Positions 22,261-23,322 of a stretch of DNA of 23,322 bases are shown here, in pieces. The position numbers and the translations under genes are program-made. The stretch spans positions 1 to 23,322 of the forward strand of contig DJAM01000098.1 in the NCBI GenBank assembly GCA_002429595.1, in the 5' to 3' direction. This DNA is from Coxiellaceae bacterium UBA6002 (GTDB taxonomy: Bacteria > Pseudomonadota > Gammaproteobacteria > UBA6002). Below the pieces are notes generated by a model, which was not told where the DNA came from, made no database searches, and was given only the letters and a program-made list of their open reading frames with translations. How positions within the stretch are numbered: the stretch's first letter is position 1; the number at the start of each line of letters is the position of its first letter.

Positions 22261-23322
22261 TGGCCATTCCTGAAGAATTTCAAACTCTATTCCAAAAAAT
22301 GTTGTTAGGTGAGACTGAAGGTGCTTCTGCCTATCGAGAGTATTGCTTGAAACGCTGCCATGCAAATCTTCCTCAAGTTGAAATAGACAACAGTTTTTTG
22401 AATTATCTGAGTAGTCAATCTACGTTAAACCAATGCTCTTCGGATGTTTTATCTTTAGCAGCAAGAATCTACAGCCAGTATGACGGTTATGCTAAACCCC
22501 GTAAGTTTGTTGAGTTGCTTGAACAGTCATCTAACTTACCTTTGCCTGCAGTCCATCGTGCTTACTTATATTTAGCTTCAAAGACTCAGAAAGAAAATAT
22601 TCTCAACAATATCCAGCAACAATCGAGAATCTTAGCAGCGCAAAACGATGCAGAAGCACAACACAACTTAGGGCTTATCTATGAAAACGGTCGAGGAATT
22701 TCAGCAGAAGAGATGCCAAATAAAGATGCTATAGCTGTTGAATGGTATCGTAAAGCTGCTGCGCAAGGACACGTTCGAGCACAATACAATTTAGGGTTTA
22801 TGTATGCCAATGGTCGAGGGATTTCGACTGAAGAGATGCCAAATAAGGACGCTATGGCTGTTGAATGGTATCGTAAAGCTGCCACGCAAGGAGACGTGTA
22901 CGCACAAAGCAATTTAGGGATTATGTATGCAAATGGTCTAGGGATTTCGGCTGAAGAGATGCCGAATAAAGACGCTATGGCTGTTGAATGGTATCGTAAA
23001 GCTGCTGTGCAAGGAGACGCTCGAGCACAAGGCAATTTAGGGTTTATGTATGAGAATGGTCGAGGGATTTTAGAAAATGAAAAACCGGATAAAGAGGCGA
23101 TAGCTTATTTTTGGTATAACAAAAGTGCTGAGGCTGGTGTTGATCAGGCAAAAGCAAATTTAAGCAGAGTGGTGGTGAGCCCCTACCAACTAAAAAAAGC
23201 AAAGATGATGATAGCCAGAGATCTAACCTATCAACAAGTAAATTATTTATTCAAAGAGGGGGTATTTAGAAGTTTTTTGTTATTAGGGCTTGTGATAAAG
23301 GATAAAGATAATACATCGTCTA
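22261..23322 (+). CDS. Sel1-repeat (TPR-like) protein, 3' end outside the window
   Basis: The frame is open from ATG 22261 to the window edge (about 353 codons). AGAGGA lies about nine bases before the ATG. The N-terminal ~130 residues are helical and unrecognised (MAIPEEFQTLFQKMLLGETE...). Four consecutive Sel1-like repeats of 41 residues follow, of the form AQxNLGxMYxNGRGI..EEMPNKDAMAVEWYRKAAxQGD; the insert SxEEMPNKDA makes them slightly longer than the usual 36-40. The part after the repeats (LKKAKMMIARDLTYQQVNYL) is another helical segment. Sel1 proteins mediate protein-protein contacts; in Legionella relatives several help host entry or are effectors. There is no signal peptide, so the location is unclear. 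Confidence 0.85.
22650..23141 (+). repeat. Four in-frame 123-bp tandem repeats coding the Sel1 units
   Basis: Units start at 22650, 22773, 22896 and 23019. The first three are nearly identical at the DNA level (for example GAAGAGATGCC and GTTGAATGGTATCGTAAAGC in each), while the fourth diverges after its first ~45 bases. Low synonymous divergence points to recent expansion. Confidence 0.9.

Noticed and set aside
22679..23035. 118-codon minus-strand frame with internal repeats
   Set aside because: It is the antisense shadow of the Sel1-coding tandem repeats; the plus-strand frame has clear Sel1 motifs.
1..23322. tRNA, rRNA or integrase/transposase genes that would mark an island boundary
   Set aside because: None were seen on either strand by eye; the accessory character of the middle region rests on the gene content and repeats only.

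Overview
The window looks like a chromosomal segment from a low-to-moderate GC gammaproteobacterium that lives in or with eukaryotic cells. The housekeeping genes (nlpD-rpoS, htpG, argF-argG-argH) are of gammaproteobacterial type. Between them sit several genes with domains typical of host-directed proteins: a J-domain protein, an F-box/ankyrin-like family, an ankyrin protein and a Sel1-repeat protein. This mix is characteristic of Legionellales and their amoeba-associated relatives (Legionella, Coxiella, Berkiella-like lineages). That placement is an inference; no rRNA or other taxonomic marker is present.

Layout. (1) Positions 1-1980: end of a palindromic repeat, then the lipoprotein NlpD and the stationary-phase sigma factor RpoS. 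(2) 2042-4556, minus strand: a CBS-domain protein, a tiny DUF378-type membrane protein and a J-domain protein with a long unrecognised body. (3) 4573-6645: htpG behind a good sigma-32-like promoter. (4) 6651-11450, minus strand: two full-length F-box plus ankyrin-like paralogues and the decayed N-terminal stub of a third. The full-length genes are separated and flanked by copies of a ~150-bp inverted-repeat element. (5) 11559-13301: a 580-residue protein of unknown function, ending at a large palindromic repeat. (6) 13547-14590: three overlapping small genes for type IV pilin-like minor pseudopilins; the third (about 50 residues) is easily missed. They converge on a stand-alone response regulator (14583-14978). 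(7) 15234-18122: an unknown 512-residue protein converging with an ankyrin-repeat protein. (8) 18288-18484: an inverted and tandem repeat array. (9) 18498-22160: argF-argG-argH behind two tandem ArgR-type operator boxes, the last three steps from ornithine to arginine. (10) 22261-end: a partial Sel1-repeat protein with 123-bp tandem units.

Three points stand out. First, the F-box/ankyrin paralogues share a C-terminal domain I do not recognise, and each carries a copy of the same mobile-looking repeat at its 3' end; in one copy the reading frame runs into the repeat and takes its last ~29 residues from it. Second, the repeat family is rich: a ~152-bp element with nearly perfect 34-bp terminal inverted repeats around a CATTCCCGCG palindromic core, single halves of it reused as hairpins, and a tandem array grown from its arm. 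Third, several start sites differ from the longest open frame (rpoS, the CBS gene, the response regulator, argG, argH, and the second and third pseudopilins), and each is argued from the ribosome-binding site or the family's N-terminus.
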